Source: an uncultured Granulosicoccaceae bacterium
GTDB lineage: Bacteria > Pseudomonadota > Gammaproteobacteria > Granulosicoccales > Granulosicoccaceae
DNA length: 41,376 nt
Assembly: GCA_938045275.1 (NCBI GenBank)
Contig: CALIMV010000061.1
Coordinates: 1-41,376 of the forward strand
Reading direction: 5' to 3'
Shown here piece by piece: positions 35,825-41,376 of this stretch. Both the position numbers and the translations under genes were made by a program. Position 1 is the first letter of the stretch. Every line of letters begins with the position of its first letter. The notes under the pieces are model-generated. The model saw nothing but the letters and a program-made list of their open reading frames with translations, was not told where the DNA came from and did not search any database.

Positions 35825-36196
35825 ATGTCTGTTTTAAACACACCAATTTCTTTTATAGCAACTGCAAAAGCGGTGGAGTCACGACATTTTTATGAGGCTG
35901 TATTGAACCTCAAGTGCATTTCAGAGGACGCGTTTGCTCTGGTTTTTGATCTTGGACATACTACGCTTCGTATTCAAAAAGTAGAGACAGTCGCTGAAGT
36001 AAACTATACGGTGCTTGGTTGGGAAGTGAGCGATATCCGAAAATCTATAGAATCACTATCCGATAACGGTGTCAGATTTGAGAAGTTTTCACAGTTGCAA
36101 CAAGATGACCTGGGTGTGTGGCATTCGCCAAGCGGAGCATTAGTAGCGTGGTTTAAAGACCCAGATGGAAACTCATTGTCATTGACTGAACTGTGA
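35825..36196 (+). CDS. VOC (glyoxalase/bleomycin-resistance fold) family protein
   Basis: 123 aa. Seen: ISFIATAKAVESRHFYEAVLNLKCISED, and VAWFKDPDGNSLSLTEL at the end, the two characteristic beta-alpha-beta-beta-beta modules. Typically binds a divalent metal with His/Glu residues; here only the Glu of the second module (LTEL) is clear, and the first module lacks the usual His. Could be a small dioxygenase, isomerase or binding protein; substrate unknown. Stands alone. Confidence 0.85.
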   Translation: MSVLNTPISFIATAKAVESRHFYEAVLNLKCISEDAFALVFDLGHTTLRIQKVETVAEVNYTVLGWEVSDIRKSIESLSDNGVRFEKFSQLQQDDLGVWHSPSGALVAWFKDPDGNSLSLTEL

Positions 36197-36275
36197 GTTG
36201 CTCACAAATTACCTGGTAACGAATTGGGTACCACAAAGATTAAAACAAAACACATATAAATTAGGCATGGCGCCG

Positions 36276-36551
36276 TTAGCCCACGATGTCAGCATCAAAA
36301 GCTTGTGGTTCGATTTCGTGTTCAAATTCTGGACACGCTGGAAGTGTGTACATTATGTTCATGGTTTTTTTATGCGTACTGCGAAATTGCTTCGCATACG
36401 CGTGAGCCGCGTCCACACATTCGGATTTTACTGAATATTGATATTGACTCGGTTCGTACTCTACCCAATTTGAAAACCCACACCGATCTATATTAGTACC
36501 ATCACAGATAATATACGCTTGTATCATAAAGGCTGCCAGATAATAAGTCAC
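36276..36551 (-). CDS. Small hypothetical Cys-containing protein
   Basis: 91 aa from GTG 36551. The start is chosen because a perfect AGGAGG (36558-36563) lies six bases upstream; a longer TTG-initiated frame would cover that site. The N-terminus is hydrophobic (MTYYLAAFMIQAYIICDG), and four cysteines follow at C16, C24, C44 and C75. This would fit a short secreted or membrane-anchored protein. No family is recognised. The opposite strand carries a 78-codon frame (36198-36434) without comparable support. The strength of the ribosome site is the main reason for calling it. Confidence 0.5.
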   Translation of the reverse strand: MTYYLAAFMIQAYIICDGTNIDRCGFSNWVEYEPSQYQYSVKSECVDAAHAYAKQFRSTHKKTMNIMYTLPACPEFEHEIEPQAFDADIVG

Positions 36552-36569
36552 AACATCCCTCCTTTCCAA

Positions 36570-37101
36570 TAGCTACTGGGCAATTATTTTTAAGCATCAA
36601 CAAGAACGACGTGTGTGTCATGCTCTCTAAGTAAAACCAGGAAAGTATTTTTATGGCTATCTTAGACATAACCGTTACAACTCCTGGCGGCGTAGTGCAT
36701 TTGTATTGATCTATGGTGCAACAAACACTATTTAGGTTATGTGTTGCTGCATCAAAATTCGTACCAATACAACCGTATTGTGGTATCTGTAACTTTGAGT
36801 GGCTCAGGAAATTACAGCCGCAATGCCGTTATTAGGGAAATTGAAATTTAAAATGAAGTTACTGATTGAAGTACAACGTTAGAAAGGCAAATACGGATGC
36901 GTACGAAATCGATCGCTTCTTTGAACCAGGATTAATATAATTCAGAAGAGTTACAACTAACTGGAGTATGTTTAGGGAATGAGCTAGCAGACTGGATATT
37001 GCTGGAGATTAGTTTGCTACTAGGAACGAAATTCTTTACGGCTTTTTGAGGTGGCTAAAACAAACCCGTCGCAATATATCACTGCAACGGGCCGTAAATA
37101 A
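36570..37101. other. Gene-poor region before katG
   Basis: No confident gene in these 532 bases. An 18-codon frame at 36654-36710 (MAILDITVTTPGGVVHLY) has an upstream AGGA. It is followed in another frame by about 40 open codons ending IREIEI, and then by a short MKLLIEVQR frame. They may be chance or remnants of a broken gene. Nothing else was recognised. Confidence 0.4.
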
Positions 37102-37130
37102 GTTTGCAGCTCTGGTATCGAGCTGCAAAC
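37102..37130 (-). terminator. Terminator of katG
   Basis: GTTTGCAGCTC (37102-37112) and GAGCTGCAAAC (37120-37130) make a perfect 11-bp stem with a 7-base loop, 10 bases past the katG stop; on the minus strand TTATTT follows. Confidence 0.75.
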
Positions 37131-37140
37131 GCACTTTTAA

Positions 37141-39327
<2,187 letters not shown>

Positions 39328-39389
39328 TTAAATAGAACTTTTAGTTTTGTGTGTAATTGAGTACTAAGTTAAAGCAATAAAAAGAGAGA

Positions 39390-39812
39390 TTAAGTGCGAC
39401 AGTCAGGGCAAATGCCCCAATACACCACTTCTGCCTCATCGATCGCGTACCCGTGATTATCATCAGCAATCAAACACGGTGCCTCACCTACAGCGCAATC
39501 GATATCAACTACCGCATTGCAATTTCGGCAAATCAAATGATGGTGATTATCGACTCGATGCTCGTACAGTGCTGCCGATCCGGCAGGTTGAATGCGTCTG
39601 ATCAATCCGTGATCAGACATGGCATTCAGTGCGTCATAAACAGCCTGGCGCGAGATAGTGCCAATTTCCGACTCCACTGTGCTAATGATTTCATCCGCCA
39701 TTATGTGCGGACAGGCCTTCACAGCACGATAGACCGCCAAACGCTGTGCTGTAACCTGCAACCCAGCCTGTTTTAGCGTTGCACGGAAGTCAGAATCGAT
39801 GTGTTTAGACAT
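39390..39812 (-). CDS. Fur-family regulator (PerR/FurA-like) upstream of katG
   Basis: 140 aa. Winged-helix domain ([30 protein letters not shown]...[13 protein letters not shown]) and a metal domain with HHHLICRNC and CPDC at the end, the two CxxC zinc motifs. Direct upstream neighbour of katG on the same strand. Family knowledge: FurA/PerR proteins sense peroxide by metal-catalysed oxidation and repress katG. No ribosome site precedes the ATG, and the promoter -10 lies only 8 bases before it, so the message may be leaderless. Confidence 0.92.
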   Translation of the reverse strand: MSKHIDSDFRATLKQAGLQVTAQRLAVYRAVKACPHIMADEIISTVESEIGTISRQAVYDALNAMSDHGLIRRIQPAGSAALYEHRVDNHHHLICRNCNAVVDIDCAVGEAPCLIADDNHGYAIDEAEVVYWGICPDCRT

Positions 39813-39820
39813 AAGCAGCG

Positions 39821-39870
39821 AGGATAATGGATATTCTGGACTGAGTCAATAATCATGTTTATTCCAGAAT
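39821..39870 (-). promoter_or_regulatory. Fur-katG promoter with overlapping inverted repeat
   Basis: On the minus strand, -35 TTGACT (39844-39849) and -10 TATCCT (39821-39826) are separated by exactly 17 bases. An inverted repeat ATTCTGGA (39833-39840) / TCCAGAAT (39863-39870) has one arm in the spacer and one just upstream of the -35, a layout suited to repression, probably by the Fur-like protein itself. Confidence 0.6.
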
Positions 39871-40107
39871 GGTATTTTTTCAGGATATTTAAGAATGCGG
39901 TGGCTGATTAGAGTCGGTGTGAGTAAATCCAGCTCAATTACACAATGCTCACTCAACGTTCACTTATTTAGTTCCGGCTAAGTCAGGATGAGTGGCTTCT
40001 GGTATTTCCAATTTGGATAAGCACAAGCGTGTATGTGTTATCCACAAACAGTACCTTCGGCCGCCTACTAACCGCTACGCGTTTATAAGCCTAAAGCTGT
40101 TAAATCT
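39871..40107. other. Intergenic region between fur and GNAT genes
   Basis: No gene is supported in this stretch. It lies between the fur promoter and the 3' end of the GNAT gene. A single TTATCCACA (40038-40046) matches a DnaA box but is isolated. Confidence 0.4.
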
Positions 40108-40602
40108 TTATAGGATAAATTGCTTGGCGATACGGTCCACTGGTGTACCATCCATTAATGGAACACCTGTTTGAATGTCATAGTCATTGAAGCCCATCTT
40201 TGCATAGTAAGCCAACCCAGAATGATTATCGGCTCTGATACTTGCATTAATGTGTGTGAAGTCCCCACCTTTTAAATGCCGGATTGTGGCATTAAACAGC
40301 GTCGTACCCACTCCTCTGACTTTTTGGTGTGGGCGTGCAAAGGTTGCTATATCTACCCAGCCCACCGGTAGATCGGATCTGATAGACAACGCCTGGAAGC
40401 CAAGAATTGAATCATTATTATTATGCGCAACAATACAACAAATGCAATTATCCCCGGTTAAAAAATATTCGAAAAAACGTAATTCGTCAAACTCTATTTC
40501 GTAAGCCGTTGTACCACCAATAACAATAATGTCATTCAGCAATGTACACATCGAAGCGGCGTCTTGTTTAGTAGCATAACGAGTATTTATTTGATGATTC
40601 AT
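40108..40602 (-). CDS. GNAT-family N-acetyltransferase
   Basis: 164 aa from ATG 40602; the frame extends upstream to 40680, but that part has no domain and the GNAT fold begins at NHQINTRYATKQDA. Seen: the acetyl-CoA binding stretch RPHQKVRGVGTTLFNATIRHL, and the C-terminal NHSGLAYYAKMGFNDYD. Family knowledge: phosphinothricin-acetyltransferase-like enzymes acetylate small amines. Substrate unknown. Divergent from the MFS gene. Confidence 0.87.
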   Translation of the reverse strand: MNHQINTRYATKQDAASMCTLLNDIIVIGGTTAYEIEFDELRFFEYFLTGDNCICCIVAHNNNDSILGFQALSIRSDLPVGWVDIATFARPHQKVRGVGTTLFNATIRHLKGGDFTHINASIRADNHSGLAYYAKMGFNDYDIQTGVPLMDGTPVDRIAKQFIL

Positions 40603-40755
40603 CAATTGAACTTGGGAATTAATACACGTGTGCGCTGGCGTTGATGCTTGCATTATACTCAGGAGAGTAACAATCAGCAATTTACAGGGTAAATGTAAAC
40701 TCGCGTTGTTTTAAATTGCTTAATTTGAAGGAAGAGCACTCAGTAAAATAGGCCA

Positions 40756-41376
40756 ATGACTAATACTTCTCCCAGTAACGCTGATCTTGAACGAAATTTG
40801 AGGCTCTATCCCTGGTATCAGGCATGTGCTGGATTCATGCCTTGGCTACCAATATTTTTCCTGTATTTTTTTCAGATTGTCAGCTTGGCTAGTGCTTTGC
40901 AGCTGAGTGCTGTCTACTATTTTTCTGTTTTTCTACTCGAAGTTCCTTCAGGTTATTTCTCAGATCGCTTCGGCCGTCGCTTAATACTGATGCTATCGGC
41001 AAGCTTTGCGCTTCTTGCTTATTTAATCTTTATACTAAGCGACAGTTTTATTGGTTTGGCCATAGGGCAATTTGTACTTGCCGCAAAATTCTCGTTAAAA
41101 TCCGGGAGTGATAATTCACTACTATTCGATACACTACAGGCCTTAAACAAGACTTCTGAATACGCGGAAAGAGAAGCAAATGCAAATCGATACAGCATGC
41201 TGGCATTTGCAGTTGCTGCGTTACTGGGTGGGCTTACAGGAACAGTTAACTTAACTATTCCATATTATTTGTCAGCATTGGGTGCATTTGCAACCCTGAT
41301 TATTTGCTTTAAATTCTCTGAACCTGCAGCAAATGAATCGGCACAACCTTTTCTGCGCCAGCTTGTTACTTGCATT
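40756..41376 (+). CDS. MFS transporter, N-terminal part (cut by window edge)
   Basis: 207 codons are visible; the gene runs past the window. Several hydrophobic helices and the MFS motif A, GYFSDRFGRR at residues 66-75, are seen, between helices 2 and 3 as expected. Start ATG 40756, without a strong ribosome site. Likely an efflux or uptake permease of the inner membrane; substrate unknown. Confidence 0.85.
   Translation, partial: MTNTSPSNADLERNLRLYPWYQACAGFMPWLPIFFLYFFQIVSLASALQLSAVYYFSVFLLEVPSGYFSDRFGRRLILMLSASFALLAYLIFILSDSFIGLAIGQFVLAAKFSLKSGSDNSLLFDTLQALNKTSEYAEREANANRYSMLAFAVAALLGGLTGTVNLTIPYYLSALGAFATLIICFKFSEPAANESAQPFLRQLVTCI

Noticed and set aside
37067-37090. Second stem CCCGTCGCA/TGCAACGGG before the katG terminator
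   Set aside because: One mismatch and a long AT loop make it much weaker than the adjacent 11-bp stem; not called separately.
40038-40046. Perfect DnaA box TTATCCACA
   Set aside because: Single copy, with no cluster of boxes, AT-rich unwinding region or dnaA/dnaN gene; expected by chance.

Overview
The window looks like a chromosomal segment of a heterotrophic, probably marine gammaproteobacterium. This is inferred from moderately AT-rich DNA, TRAP and ABC uptake systems, and genes for alginate (brown-algal polysaccharide) use. No rRNA, tRNA, IS element, integrase or CRISPR array was seen, so the taxonomic guess is weak.

Layout. (1) 1-2.3 kb: the N-terminal part of a molybdopterin oxidoreductase (minus, cut by the window edge), divergent from a small RidA-family protein. 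(2) 2.7-4.5 kb: an ABC exporter half-transporter. (3) 4.7-13.6 kb: an alginate locus. It has a GntR/FCD regulator divergent from an operon encoding an ABC importer (ATPase, two permeases, a Ca-site solute-binding protein like AlgQ), a cytoplasmic PL15-type exolytic alginate lyase and an SDR that probably reduces the released uronate; the operon ends in a clear terminator. (4) 13.9-14.7 kb: a HAD-IIIA phosphatase. (5) 14.9-19.6 kb: an unusual plus-strand operon coding for a small unknown protein, a GMC flavo-oxidoreductase, a VioB-type diiron ferritin-like protein, an SRPBCC protein, an orphan 142-aa protein and an ABM-domain monooxygenase. The first three genes are coupled by GTGA overlaps. 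(6) 20-29.3 kb: a KdgF-like cupin, a flavin reductase, a PLP aminotransferase, a protein made of three fused RidA domains, an OYE-type Fe-S/flavin oxidoreductase, a DUF423 membrane protein, an aromatic-type FAD monooxygenase and an SDR. (7) 29.6-30.6 kb: a eukaryotic-type UMP-CMP kinase with an extra N-terminal domain. (8) 30.7-35.6 kb: a LysR regulator divergent from a TAXI-TRAP transporter (binding protein plus fused permease). (9) 35.8-41.4 kb: a VOC protein, a small Cys-containing ORF, a Fur-like regulator plus katG, a GNAT acetyltransferase and the start of an MFS transporter.

How the genes fit together. The alginate locus imports oligo-alginate and cuts it to unsaturated monouronate. 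The KdgF-like cupin about 6 kb away would speed the next step (opening to the linear keto-uronate), and the SDR would reduce that product. The block from 14.9 to 29.3 kb is rich in oxidoreductases and imine/enamine-handling proteins (GMC, VioB-like, ABM, flavin reductase, aminotransferase, RidA x3, OYE, FAD monooxygenase, SRPBCC). It resembles a pathway for making or degrading a nitrogenous or aromatic small molecule, and I cannot match it to a known system. It is the best candidate here for something undescribed. All assignments are by reading motifs; no database search was possible.
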